NCBI RefSeq assembly: GCF_004138205.1
Contig: NZ_RXNQ01000022.1
Location: 248,001 to 312,000, forward strand
Origin: Pedobacter sp. SYP-B3415
Lineage (GTDB): Bacteria; Bacteroidota; Bacteroidia; Sphingobacteriales; Sphingobacteriaceae
Length of the DNA: 64,000 bases
Direction: 5' to 3'
Shown here one piece after another: positions 18,689-26,853 of this stretch. Below the pieces are notes generated by a model. The model was not told the DNA's origin. It was given only the letters and a program-made list of their open reading frames with translations, and ran no database searches. Position numbers and translations under genes: made by a program. Position 1 is the stretch's first letter, and every line of letters begins with the position of its first letter.

Positions 18689-20138
18689 GCCCGATAACTT
18701 TCGATATTTCACATAAGACCATAGTTGAGCTGGACAATCCCAGAAATCGGCGACTCATTAATAAACCATTAGGTACACCGGAAATTACTTCTTTGACCTT
18801 ATATTCGGGATTTTCACCTTGAAACTGTTTGATGCCATTTTCGAAACCCACTACGAAATTCTTACAATTGGAGTTAAGGTGAATTTTTTTTACAGTGTCT
18901 AGGAGGTGGAACTGAACATTCTGATCAAGATAAAAATTCTGTTTTACTGCAATAGGCTCATACGGATTTTTATTTCCCTTGATCCAAAGATTTACTTTTT
19001 CCGATCCGAACTTAGTGTGAATATAGTTTGTTATGTTGTTTCTTCCAATCCCATCCGCGGGAAAGAAAATCGAGCCGACCATAATCGAAACATTTACTAT
19101 AATCAACACCGTTAAACAAGGAAGTATGTTTATAGTGATTTTTGACAGGCTCGAAATTCTGGTCGCAATATCATTCAGTTGTGTCATCAATAAAAGCGGA
19201 ATGAAATTTACTAATGGAAACAGAAATCGCAATTCTTTATGCGGTGTGATCATGTGAATCACCAAAAAAGGGAGGATTATCCAAAATTGCACATGTTGAG
19301 GTCTAAGCAAAAGGAAGCCCAATGCCACAAAAATAGGTACAGACACGATAGGGGTGAGAGATTTGTATGACTCAACAAAATAGTAAGACCATGGAGAAGT
19401 ACCGAAACTCGAAGCCACATTCTCAATGACATTTGTAGTGAAATAGTTGAGATACGGCAGAACAATCTGTCCATAGAAAAACCAGTCGATAAACAGGGTG
19501 AAAATAATTACAAACAATCCTCCAGAAGCCAGGTACGCAAATCCACTTTTGTCTATACGTTTCTGGGCGATTAACCAAATTAACAAACCGATAGCTATAA
19601 TGGCAGATTGGTATCTTACAGAAAAGGCTAGCCCCAAACAAAGACCAATGAAGGCAAACTTCAACTTATGAGAAGAAAAACAAAACGCCACCGCTAAAGT
19701 TAAAAGCATACCAGAGGCAGATTCTGATGAAAATCGTACGTTAACAAAGGGTAAAAACCAAAGGAAGTATGAGAAGATTCGATAATAAATTAACTGATTG
19801 GGAGGCACCAAATGTTCTGTTCTTGCTACATAATATGTCAATACAGCTACAGCGGATCCAGCCGAAACAACCCTTAACATTAACGCAAGAACATAGGGAT
19901 CGGAAATAGAAAGCCACCTACAACAGTCGAATAGTAATTTGATTACAACAGGTTGTAGCGCGGGGCGAATTGCTGCATCAAATTCCCATGCCAAATCGAT
20001 AGACGATGTGTGCCCAGACAAATATTCAGCAAACTCAATCAACTGAAAATGTTCATCTGGATGATAAAAACCAGTATTAAAGATTGCTGCCAAAAAATAC
20101 ACTGAGGCAGCAACAATGATGAGCGTTTGTCTAGCCAT
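18681..20138 (-). CDS. GT22-like (Alg9/PIG-B type) mannosyltransferase
   Basis: A 485-residue polytopic membrane protein. Near the N-terminus it has 'FYHPDEHFQLIEFAEYL', the acidic loop of GT22 enzymes, followed by 'WEFDAAIRPALQPVV'. Further on is 'RYQSAIIAIGLLIWL' and then 'MITPHKELRFLFPLVNFIPLL', which matches the conserved 'HKE.RFL.P' segment of Alg9/PIG-B proteins. Such enzymes use a lipid-linked sugar on the outer face of the membrane. It is translationally coupled to GtrA. The target glycan is unknown. With the TMTC-like gene, this is the second lipid-sugar-dependent transferase in the left 20 kb. Confidence 0.8.
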   Translation of the reverse strand: MARQTLIIVAASVYFLAAIFNTGFYHPDEHFQLIEFAEYLSGHTSSIDLAWEFDAAIRPALQPVVIKLLFDCCRWLSISDPYVLALMLRVVSAGSAVAVLTYYVARTEHLVPPNQLIYYRIFSYFLWFLPFVNVRFSSESASGMLLTLAVAFCFSSHKLKFAFIGLCLGLAFSVRYQSAIIAIGLLIWLIAQKRIDKSGFAYLASGGLFVIIFTLFIDWFFYGQIVLPYLNYFTTNVIENVASSFGTSPWSYYFVESYKSLTPIVSVPIFVALGFLLLRPQHVQFWIILPFLVIHMITPHKELRFLFPLVNFIPLLLMTQLNDIATRISSLSKITINILPCLTVLIIVNVSIMVGSIFFPADGIGRNNITNYIHTKFGSEKVNLWIKGNKNPYEPIAVKQNFYLDQNVQFHLLDTVKKIHLNSNCKNFVVGFENGIKQFQGENPEYKVKEVISGVPNGLLMSRRFLGLSSSTMVLCEISKVIGHE

Positions 20139-20436
20139 AGGGACTAAATGAAGTTGCTAAATATAGAAATTTTTTAGGACTACTTCGTGATAATTTGCCT
20201 TCGGCGATCAGCTAAGCAAGTTGCCATTTTGTCATAACAATGTATTCCGTTGCAAGTTGATTGGAAGTTTCTATTATCGATGGCTCGACAGTTATACGCA
20301 TTAGCTGCTTGCTAAGACAGACTATTCTAAACGCCTCAAATGCACTTTCCTACCGGGCTAAACAATGAGGAATACCCCAAACGTAATATGTTAAACCGGA
20401 GACCAAGGGACCCGGTTTAACATTGAGTTTGTCCAT
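20139..20436. other. Gap between the left cargo and the conjugation operon
   Basis: About 300 bases with no gene. It carries the promoter side of the mannosyltransferase and, at its right end, the terminator of the leftward conjugation operon. Confidence 0.6.
20388..20423 (-). terminator. Hairpin at the end of the tra operon
   Basis: Perfect 12-base arms (20388-20399 and 20412-20423, ATGTTAAACCGG and its complement) with a 12-base loop, just after the stop of the Hc1-like gene. No clear U-run follows, so it may act as a processing or stability hairpin as well as a terminator. Confidence 0.6.
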
Positions 20437-20619
20437 TTAGCGCTGCTCACTATTTTTTATTTCGGTCACTTCCATTCTTATATTTTTCGCAAGCGTTCTG
20501 ATTTCCAACATGGCTTTACGCAGCCTGGTACCGGCTGCTGAATTTTGCATGTCATAAAACTTTCTTGCGTCAGTCTCAATGGCAGAGACTGCCTGCCTTA
20601 ATTTTTCGAACTTCTCCAT
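20437..20619 (-). CDS. Histone H1-like Hc1-type protein
   Basis: A 60-residue basic, helical protein: 'FEKLRQAVSAIETDARKFYDMQNSAAGTRLRKAMLEIRTLAKNIRMEV'. The 'KFY......AGTRLRKA...I..LA..IR.EV' pattern is that of the short Hc1-like proteins common in Bacteroidota. They are believed to bind DNA or act in nucleoid organisation. It is the last gene of the leftward run, 45 bases after the DUF3945-like gene. Mobile elements often carry such chromatin-like proteins. Confidence 0.8.
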   Translation of the reverse strand: MEKFEKLRQAVSAIETDARKFYDMQNSAAGTRLRKAMLEIRTLAKNIRMEVTEIKNSEQR

Positions 20620-20664
20620 GATTTATATTTAAATTATTAATAGGATTCTGCATCACAAAATGCA

Positions 20665-21654
20665 TTAAAGGCCTCTGCTAACTTGCCTTTGCTGTATATG
20701 ATCTTTGCCTGCTTGTTTTTTCTGTGAATTGTTGATTTCAGATTTCAAAAACTGCTCTCTCTTTTGAGGTTTCCCGTCCAGGGAATAAAAGTTGACCTGC
20801 GAATACCGCGGCACGGCCTCAATCTTTAGCACCTCTCGCTCACCATCTCTTTCTACGCTAACGGTTGCCCGGTCTCCATTTTTTAAAGAGGCCTCTATCT
20901 TTCCATACAATTTCGGATCGTCCAACTCTTTTATGTTAAACCGTTCGAGCACTTGCTTCAAGTCGAAACCATAAGCCGGATCATGATACTGATTGATCGC
21001 AAAATTTTTAAATCGATCTTTCGGTCCTTCTAAATCAAGTCTTGTCCAGGCTTTGTAAGGTTCGCCTGCCACATTTAAAAGATCAGCGCGGTAGACTGCC
21101 CGGCCTTCCATTAAATTGACAGCTTGTGATGCCGTGAACCCCTTGCCCCTATCCAGCCAAAAAGTCTGAGGCGTAGGCGGATTTCTAAAGGTTCGCACAA
21201 AGTCTTTTGCCACATAGTTGATCTTTCCATTTTCCATCCCTGCTAGTAGCTCCCGCGTATCTGGCTTTTCGGGATTTCCCTTCAAAAGCTCGGCGTTTGT
21301 TTTTCTTAGGCGGAAATTTTCTATTGCTTCACTCACCGAAGTATATACGCGCATCTGATTGGGCTCTCCCCTTTTTTCAGCCGGGGTGACGACCATATAC
21401 CGCTGGTTGTTTTCAAGTCGCGTACCTTCATTCATGGTCACCTCAAACTTGTTTAGGTAATAGTAATCAGATTGACCGGATTGCTTGAAATATATATTCA
21501 TTTCGGCCTGGCCCCGCAGTCCCTCGCGTTTGTCATGGAGCACAAAATTTGGATGATCTTCGCGCATGAATTGCTCCATTTTCTTAGCGAGTTCATCTGA
21601 AAACCCAAGGATATTCATTTCCTGCCGAAGGCTTTCAAGGTTGTTTAAATTCAT
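20665..21654 (-). CDS. DUF3945/DUF4099-like mobile-element protein
   Basis: A 329-residue soluble protein with no signal peptide. The middle holds 'RGKGFTASQAVNLMEGRAVYRADLLNVAGEPYKAW', the repeat type found in DUF3945 proteins of Bacteroidota conjugative elements. The N-terminal part ('YYYLNKFEVTMN') resembles the DUF4099-like region. The C-terminal 100 residues are charged ('SVERDGEREVLKIEAVPRYSQVNFYS'). These proteins travel with conjugation or mobilisation genes, but their role is unknown. It sits where TraN is normally found but shows none of TraN's features (no signal peptide). Confidence 0.7.
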   Translation of the reverse strand: MNLNNLESLRQEMNILGFSDELAKKMEQFMREDHPNFVLHDKREGLRGQAEMNIYFKQSGQSDYYYLNKFEVTMNEGTRLENNQRYMVVTPAEKRGEPNQMRVYTSVSEAIENFRLRKTNAELLKGNPEKPDTRELLAGMENGKINYVAKDFVRTFRNPPTPQTFWLDRGKGFTASQAVNLMEGRAVYRADLLNVAGEPYKAWTRLDLEGPKDRFKNFAINQYHDPAYGFDLKQVLERFNIKELDDPKLYGKIEASLKNGDRATVSVERDGEREVLKIEAVPRYSQVNFYSLDGKPQKREQFLKSEINNSQKKQAGKDHIQQRQVSRGL

Positions 21655-21691
21655 AATTTTTGAAAATTAATTGACGAATAATGTAATTGGA

Positions 21692-22747
21692 CTATTTATC
21701 AACGCGAAGCAGCACCTTTATTCCCGCCTTAAGCCGGATCTTTTGCTGTCGGATTTTCTTAGAAGCCAGGCTCCTGGCCGCATCGATTCCCGCACCAGCG
21801 AGTTCGGTGGCAATTGAAGATTCAATCGGAGAAAACTGGATCGCCCGCAAGGCGTCTTCGGCTCCCAGAGATGCTTGCTCCCCTACTATTGCCTCAGGAG
21901 TCAATATCCCCTCGATTCCATCCATGCCATACACAGTCCAGTCAACGGGAATAATGGAGTTTCCCATTCTAACAGTCTTTATCTTTAAATGCATTCGCTG
22001 ATTGCTCAAAGCGGCAGTGGAGTAGACCAGGTGTCCCTTAGGGATAAGGATGTCCTTGGCACGAATGGTATCTGAAAGAGTCAGTTCCACTGTTCCTCCC
22101 GGGCGGACTAGTTGTTTTGAAGTAATCTGAGCAGGAATGGCGGCAAAGAGATTCTCTACAGGCGCGGAACGTTCCGCTGTTGCGGCAGGTCTGCGCGGAT
22201 TTTGCAGTTCAAGGATTTTATCCATGAGCTGGTCAAGCTGGCTAATTTCAGGATCCGCCTTAGACTCATTGGTTTCGTTTACCAGCTGCTCAAGCCGTTT
22301 AGACCCTGAAGATTCACTGGTTGGCAGATTCTGCGCAGCCAAATTCGGTGGCAGTTGCTGGGCGCTTGCGATCTCACGGTTAATCTGATCGATGCGGGAG
22401 TGGATTTTTAGGGTTTGATCCTCCGGTCGAGCTCCGGAAAAGCCAAACTTTTCAGCCATCGTAAATAGGTCGGTGGAGTCATGATCACCGCTCTGATTAC
22501 CATCCCGCTCATAAAACTCAAGTTTATTCTTTGCCGAATCCTTCGGAAAGGCTGGCTCTGGGAGCTTTAGGTTTAAACTTGTTGACGAGGGAGTTGCAGG
22601 CCCCGTGCCGCCGCCCAAAGCGTAGAAGCCGAGCGCTAAAAATGGCATAATTAGCACCGGCAGGTAAATCAAGAAAATAAGTTTGCGCCTTTGCTCAGAA
22701 GCCGAGTTTGTCGAATTTGACTGTTTAAGTTCCATTGATGTTTCCAT
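21692..22747 (-). CDS. traM: Conjugative transposon protein TraM
   Basis: A 351-residue protein. The N-terminal cytoplasmic start is followed by one membrane helix ('LIFLIYLPVLIMPFLALGFYAL'), a long Pro/Ser-rich linker with coiled-coil tendency, and the conserved C-terminal domain: 'GGTVELTLSDTIRAKDILIPKGHLVYSTAALSNQRM.LKI', 'SIIPVDWTVYGMDGIEGI', 'RLKAGIKVLLR'. This is the VirB10-like bridge of Bacteroidota type IV secretion. The order TraM, TraL-position gene, TraK, TraJ matches CTnDOT-type operons. The usual TraN and TraO after it are not present. Confidence 0.93.
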   Translation of the reverse strand: METSMELKQSNSTNSASEQRRKLIFLIYLPVLIMPFLALGFYALGGGTGPATPSSTSLNLKLPEPAFPKDSAKNKLEFYERDGNQSGDHDSTDLFTMAEKFGFSGARPEDQTLKIHSRIDQINREIASAQQLPPNLAAQNLPTSESSGSKRLEQLVNETNESKADPEISQLDQLMDKILELQNPRRPAATAERSAPVENLFAAIPAQITSKQLVRPGGTVELTLSDTIRAKDILIPKGHLVYSTAALSNQRMHLKIKTVRMGNSIIPVDWTVYGMDGIEGILTPEAIVGEQASLGAEDALRAIQFSPIESSIATELAGAGIDAARSLASKKIRQQKIRLKAGIKVLLRVDK

Positions 22748-22750
22748 ATT

Positions 22751-22969
22751 CTATAAATTAAAATCGAGGATAAGGTGTAGACAGTAAACTGCCCATAGCA
22801 GGCCAGCTAAGCCAAATGCTGTCGCTACAACTGGCCCGGAACGCCTGGTCATTGACCGGTTGATCACAGCAGCCAGTTGCTTTTCCATGGTTACTACTTT
22901 CATTTTGAGCGCCTGAATCTGCTGGGCAAGGTTTGCAGGCAGATGTTCATTTTTGCTTGATGGTTTCAT
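22751..22969 (-). CDS. Small membrane protein at the TraL position
   Basis: About 72 residues: a charged N-terminus with a short helical heptad stretch ('LAQQIQALKMKVVTMEKQL') and one C-terminal membrane helix ('VVATAFGLAGLLWAVYCLHLIL'). Its position between TraK and TraM matches TraL, although such proteins are too short and variable for a firm family call. I chose the internal ATG at 22969, which overlaps the TraK end by 23 bases; the ATG at 23002 is the alternative. It is probably an inner-membrane part of the transfer channel. Confidence 0.65.
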   Translation of the reverse strand: MKPSSKNEHLPANLAQQIQALKMKVVTMEKQLAAVINRSMTRRSGPVVATAFGLAGLLWAVYCLHLILDFNL

Positions 22970-23585
22970 CACTGATTCGATTAGATAAATCCTTGTTTTC
23001 ATGGATTTGCCACTGCTGGATTAGAAATCCATGTGGATTGCTTTCCGAGCGGGCTACCTGGCGCAGTGAGCCTCTGGTGAGCAGGCTGCGCTCTAGTTGC
23101 GAGGAGGAGCGTTTGAGCAACTGCCGGCCGTAAAACATAAAAGAAAATGGCTCTGAATGGGTATCAATCTGGATGCTATCGATAACGACACGCTGAGAAA
23201 TGTTTGCTGAAATGATGTTTGCGTAATAGCCTTGCTCTTTAAGATTTTCATATTCCTGGCGGGCCGATTCATCTGATAATGCAAGCGCTTGGGAAACATT
23301 AGCGCGGATGAGTTTATCGTCAGGATCCAGAGAAAAAAACAGCTCATGGAACCGCCTGACGTGGTCACTAGCTTCCACTTGCAGGTTTTCCCGCTTTGTT
23401 GAGCTCAAAGCTTCAATCGCTCTTCCGCTGGAAAGGACATAAATTCTCCTCTGCGCATCTTTAATGAGCAGAAATGCCACCACAAGCGCCGAAACAGAAG
23501 TGATTAAGCAAAACAGCAGGATTGCGATGGTTAACCGCTTGACATGGCTAAAGGCCGTGTCTATATTTTTTAATTGATCGAACAT
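22947..23585 (-). CDS. traK: Conjugative transposon protein TraK
   Basis: A 212-residue protein with one N-terminal membrane helix (about residues 18-40, 'TIAILLFCLITSVSALVVAFLLI') and a periplasmic VirB8/TrbF-like domain. Typical TraK stretches are 'RIYVLSSGRAIEAL', 'DHVRRFHELFFSLDPDDKLI' and 'SEPFSFMFYGRQLLKRSS', ending 'NPHGFLIQQWQIHENKDL'. VirB8-like proteins nucleate the inner-membrane channel. It lies between TraJ and the TraL-position gene in the expected order. Confidence 0.93.
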   Translation of the reverse strand: MFDQLKNIDTAFSHVKRLTIAILLFCLITSVSALVVAFLLIKDAQRRIYVLSSGRAIEALSSTKRENLQVEASDHVRRFHELFFSLDPDDKLIRANVSQALALSDESARQEYENLKEQGYYANIISANISQRVVIDSIQIDTHSEPFSFMFYGRQLLKRSSSQLERSLLTRGSLRQVARSESNPHGFLIQQWQIHENKDLSNRISDETIKQK

Positions 23586-23594
23586 GTCCTGGGA

Positions 23595-24794
23595 TTAAGC
23601 GTCTCCGGATATCTTATTTTTTTGCCGCTGGTTATCTGGAAAATAGTCCCCAGAGCTATCTCCAACATGGCCATGATTCGCCCGGCGGACGCTGTCGCCG
23701 AGTATATCCCCAGCCATCCCTACTCCAGATGCTAACGCTGCCGCCCCGCTAGTTGCGGTAGAAGAACTAAGGGAATTGATTTTTTGCAGCATCACATTTC
23801 CGCCCCCAGCATGCACGATATAGTTTGCTACATTCGGCACTGAGAAATAGCCGACAATGCCAATAATTAGAAATACCAAATAGCCTGTGTCGGTTGCAGA
23901 AAAGAAGGTATCGCCATGACTATCGATCTGCGATAAGTCGATTTTGAGCATGTTTTCCTGTATTTTCCCCAGGATGCTTCCAAAAATATTAGCTACAGGA
24001 AGCCACAAAAATATATTGATGTACCGCGCCAGCCAAACTGTTAAGGTCTGCTGGAAGCCGTCAAAGACCGCAAATCCAAACACCAGTGGACCTAAAATTG
24101 CAAGGACTATCAAAAAGAAAGTACGTAGGGTATTGATGCATAACGAGGCAGCAGCATAGAGCACTTCCAAGACCTGACTTAACCAATTTTTAATCGAATT
24201 GCGGAAGGCATAACTTTGCTTTTCCATCCAAAACTGCATTTCATGCCCCCAGTTTTCCAGTAAGTTTTCCTTTTTTCTATCCGGATCGGCGGGAAACTTA
24301 TAGCGGTACCATTTGTCACTATCGCCCTGACCGTCGATGCCTTCATACATCTGGTAATACTTACTTTTCTTAACTGCTTCTTGTTTTGCCTTCAGCAACC
24401 TTTCAATGGCTACCTGGCTATCTTCAACCATCGCGTTGGTAGCTGAGACGGTCGGTTGCAGCACGCCATTCAGCACGGCGATGACTGCAGGAAAGGCAAG
24501 GACGCATAACCCAAGGGCAAATGGCCTCAAGAGTGGATACACATCTATAGGTTCTGCCGAAGCAATCTGCCGCCAAACCCTGCTGGCTATATACCACAGC
24601 GCGCCAAATCCTGCCAGACCTCTCGCTACTCCAGTCAGCCTGGAAGAAAGTGGTAACATTTGATTATAAACCTCATCCAGCACAGGCTGCATGCCGCGAA
24701 TGGTGTCCGAAATTTCACGTGCCTGAACTTGCCTGGGAGCCAGCAACAAAGCTGAGATCGCAAGCGTGGTGCAAAGGTTGAATTTAGTTTTCAT
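23595..24794 (-). CDS. traJ: Conjugative transposon protein TraJ
   Basis: A 399-residue polytopic inner-membrane protein (VirB6-like) with a signal peptide ending 'PRQVQA'. Early conserved regions are 'VYNQMLPLSSRLTGVARGLAGFGALWYIASRVW' and 'DVYPLLRPFALGLCVLAFP'. Later helices include 'FFLIVLAILGPLVFGFAVFDGFQQTL' and 'YINIFLWLPVANIFGSILGKIQ', and the end is Gly/Ala-rich ('GAAALASGVGMAGDILG'). It forms part of the DNA path through the inner membrane. It overlaps the upstream gene by 11 bases. Confidence 0.93.
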   Translation of the reverse strand: MKTKFNLCTTLAISALLLAPRQVQAREISDTIRGMQPVLDEVYNQMLPLSSRLTGVARGLAGFGALWYIASRVWRQIASAEPIDVYPLLRPFALGLCVLAFPAVIAVLNGVLQPTVSATNAMVEDSQVAIERLLKAKQEAVKKSKYYQMYEGIDGQGDSDKWYRYKFPADPDRKKENLLENWGHEMQFWMEKQSYAFRNSIKNWLSQVLEVLYAAASLCINTLRTFFLIVLAILGPLVFGFAVFDGFQQTLTVWLARYINIFLWLPVANIFGSILGKIQENMLKIDLSQIDSHGDTFFSATDTGYLVFLIIGIVGYFSVPNVANYIVHAGGGNVMLQKINSLSSSTATSGAAALASGVGMAGDILGDSVRRANHGHVGDSSGDYFPDNQRQKNKISGDA

Positions 24795-25422
24795 GCCTGT
24801 TACTGTTTAGTTGTTGCTGAATGGATAGATCTCCCTGCTCTTTTTTGCGCTTGCGCGCAAGGCTTGCTGCCTCGGCTGAGAAATAGCGGAAGAAGAGTTC
24901 AAGCTCTGTGGCCTGTTTGGATAGTCTGTCAATTGATGACAACCGCTCGCTGTCATTCATTCGCAGCGAAGATGAGCTTAGGACCATAAGCAGCTCATCA
25001 AGATTAGCTAATGATGAGCTTAGCATTGAAGCGCATACCTGGCTAAAATACCGAAGCTCAGAAGTTGAAAATTTGCCTGATCGCTCGACTTGCCGCCTGA
25101 GCTCATTTACCTTCGCGCTCAAAGAAATTTGAAGCGTTAAGATCTCGGCAACCTTGTGGTATTTCTTTACCGCAGGACTTACGCGCAGCAAGTCACCAAG
25201 AAAAGCTTGGTGAAGAGAAAAATTTCCCCGGGAGATATTTCTAACCGTAGAATACCCTTTGGAAAGCACCTGGTAACCGGCCTTCATATCTTTCAAAATC
25301 GACTTGAGTTGCGAGAGCTTTTCGACGTTTAAAAGCAACTGCTCAGCCTCGGCCGACTGGGCGCTTGCGCTCGAAATGGTCATCGCCAAACTCATTAGGG
25401 CTATAACGATGTAGTTACTCAT
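24784..25422 (-). CDS. Periplasmic conjugation accessory protein (TerB-annotated type)
   Basis: A 212-residue exported helical protein (signal 'SLAMTISSASAQS'). The mature part starts 'AEQLLLNVEKLSQLKSILKDMKAGYQVLSKGYSTVRNISRGNFSLHQAFLGDLL'. Proteins with this pattern sit beside TraI/TraJ in Bacteroidota elements and are often auto-named TerB tellurite resistance proteins. The name is misleading: the context is conjugation, and the fold suggests a TrbJ/VirB5-like accessory. It is one of three neighbouring genes with similar length, signal peptide and helical pattern, joined by overlaps. Confidence 0.7.
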   Translation of the reverse strand: MSNYIVIALMSLAMTISSASAQSAEAEQLLLNVEKLSQLKSILKDMKAGYQVLSKGYSTVRNISRGNFSLHQAFLGDLLRVSPAVKKYHKVAEILTLQISLSAKVNELRRQVERSGKFSTSELRYFSQVCASMLSSSLANLDELLMVLSSSSLRMNDSERLSSIDRLSKQATELELFFRYFSAEAASLARKRKKEQGDLSIQQQLNSNRHEN

Positions 25423-26056
25423 GCCAACCTCCTACTCGCATTAGTTCATTTACCTCTTTACTTTGCCGCGCTGCAAGCTCGGATGCCGATCTGAGCAGTT
25501 CCAAAGTAAATGCCCAGCGCTGGATTGAAGATTGCTCTAGCTTGGCTAACCTGGCTAGCCTGGCAGCTTCATTGATGCGAATTTGGTTGCTAAGCAAGCT
25601 ATTAAGTTCCCTTTCTTCCTGGAGAAGTTCTGCTTCAATGTGCCTGATGCTGGGCTGCAATTGCTCCACTATTTTCGCTAATGAAAATAGCTTCTTCAAC
25701 TCACCAAGGTAATTACGGACAGAAGCGGCTCTCGCGCGAATGGCTTGCACTTGAGGCAAACTGGATAGCCAACCTGGCGGGCTGTTTAGCGAGGAGAAAT
25801 AACGTTGGTGCGCTGTAAATTCTCCCTTAGAAAGATCTCCGGCTAAATGCCAGCCATCCCGAGCGAAATTATAACCGCGTTTGGCAGCAATTGCATAGGT
25901 CTTGAGCGAAAGGAGCTGCTCCAACAAATATTTACGCTGGGTCTTTTTTTGCGCAAACCATTCTTGCCAGGTTTGCGCGCTGAGTCTCCCTGTAGAAAAC
26001 CCGACTATAACTAAAGGGAGCAAAACCACCCGAATGATGAAACTAAAGCAGGCCAT
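25415..26056 (-). CDS. Periplasmic conjugation accessory protein, second paralogue-like copy
   Basis: A 213-residue exported helical protein (signal ends 'STGRLSAQ'). After the signal comes 'TWQEWFAQKKTQRKYLLEQLLSLKTYAIAAKRGYNFARDGWHLAGDLSKGEFTAHQRYFSSL', a pattern I associate with small exported proteins of Bacteroidota tra operons. The 'KGEFTAHQRYFSSL' segment parallels 'RGNFSLHQAFLGDL' in the next gene, suggesting a shared origin. Long coiled-coil tendency and no enzyme motif. It overlaps both neighbours by 8 and 14 bases, so it is translated with them. Confidence 0.65.
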   Translation of the reverse strand: MACFSFIIRVVLLPLVIVGFSTGRLSAQTWQEWFAQKKTQRKYLLEQLLSLKTYAIAAKRGYNFARDGWHLAGDLSKGEFTAHQRYFSSLNSPPGWLSSLPQVQAIRARAASVRNYLGELKKLFSLAKIVEQLQPSIRHIEAELLQEERELNSLLSNQIRINEAARLARLAKLEQSSIQRWAFTLELLRSASELAARQSKEVNELMRVGGWHE

Positions 26057-26723
26057 ACAACTCTTTAAGTTTGGTTACTTCTTCCAATGATTTGGCTCTT
26101 GCCAGACTAACCTGTGCGTTTGCCCGATTGAGTTGCTTGAGATCAGAAAGATTCTCCTGAATTGCTTCAGCAGCGCGAAAGATAACTTCAAGCCGTTCGG
26201 CATCGCTCATCTGGGTTTTAAAACTTGATACAACTAAAAGGACCTCATCCAAATTCTGGATACTGCGTTCAAGAATTCCCGAATAGACTTGCTGCATGGC
26301 AAGAAGCTCATTTGCTGAGAAATTCTTGTCTTTTTTAATCAGACCCCAGGCCCACTGGTATTCATCAACCAGAGAGATTTGTCTTTCTGTGAGCTCTTTT
26401 ACCCGCGAATAGTAGCTGATCATCGACTTCACTTTCCATAACTCCTCATAGTATTCGCTATAAAGCGTTCGCTGCTTTTCCGTCCAGTCTGCGATTTCTT
26501 TCAATTTGAGCTTAGAAAGCTGCGTTTCTAGTACCTTTTGGGCGTTTTGGAGCCAAAGGGTTTTATTTTGCAAGCGCTGTACTTTCAAATCGACAGCCTT
26601 GATGACTTTTTTTACGCCTGCTTTGATAACTTCTACCACCGCTATCTGAGCATTAGCGTCTGCCGGCAGCGCCACACTCAAGGTAAGGGTGCTCAAGGGC
26701 AGAATGACCATATACTGTTTCAT
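26043..26723 (-). CDS. traI: Conjugal transfer protein TraI-like, exported
   Basis: About 226 residues with a clear signal peptide (MKQYMV..., cleavage near 'PADANA'), then a helical body: 'VQRLQNKTLWLQNAQKVLETQLSKLKL', 'WTEKQRTLYSEYYEELWKVK', 'NLDEVLLVVSSFKTQMSDAERLEVI'. It matches the TraI position and pattern of CTnDOT-like elements (P-type minor pilus or VirB5-like role), downstream of the TraG ATPase. The frame is open to 26792, but the ATG at 26723 gives the best signal peptide. 'NLDEVLLVVSS...MSDAERL' echoes 'NLDELLMVLSSS..MNDSERL' in the third gene, so the three share ancestry. Confidence 0.75.
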   Translation of the reverse strand: MKQYMVILPLSTLTLSVALPADANAQIAVVEVIKAGVKKVIKAVDLKVQRLQNKTLWLQNAQKVLETQLSKLKLKEIADWTEKQRTLYSEYYEELWKVKSMISYYSRVKELTERQISLVDEYQWAWGLIKKDKNFSANELLAMQQVYSGILERSIQNLDEVLLVVSSFKTQMSDAERLEVIFRAAEAIQENLSDLKQLNRANAQVSLARAKSLEEVTKLKELYGLL

Positions 26724-26853
26724 GATTTTCTTGATTTTTGTTGTCAATAGGCAAAGCGTTGCCCTGCCATCCGCGGATCGGTTATTTTTCATTGTCGTTT
26801 CTTTATGTGTAATTAATACTGCTGGTTATCGTGCGCAGCACTTGCGCTTCAGA

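Noticed and set aside
20665-21654. Considered as TraN because it follows TraM
   Set aside because: No signal peptide and none of the TraN beta-rich pattern; the DUF3945-type repeat fits better.
24784-25422. TerB tellurite-resistance annotation
   Set aside because: It is exported and lies in the tra operon among similar genes; a conjugation accessory role is more sensible than tellurite resistance.
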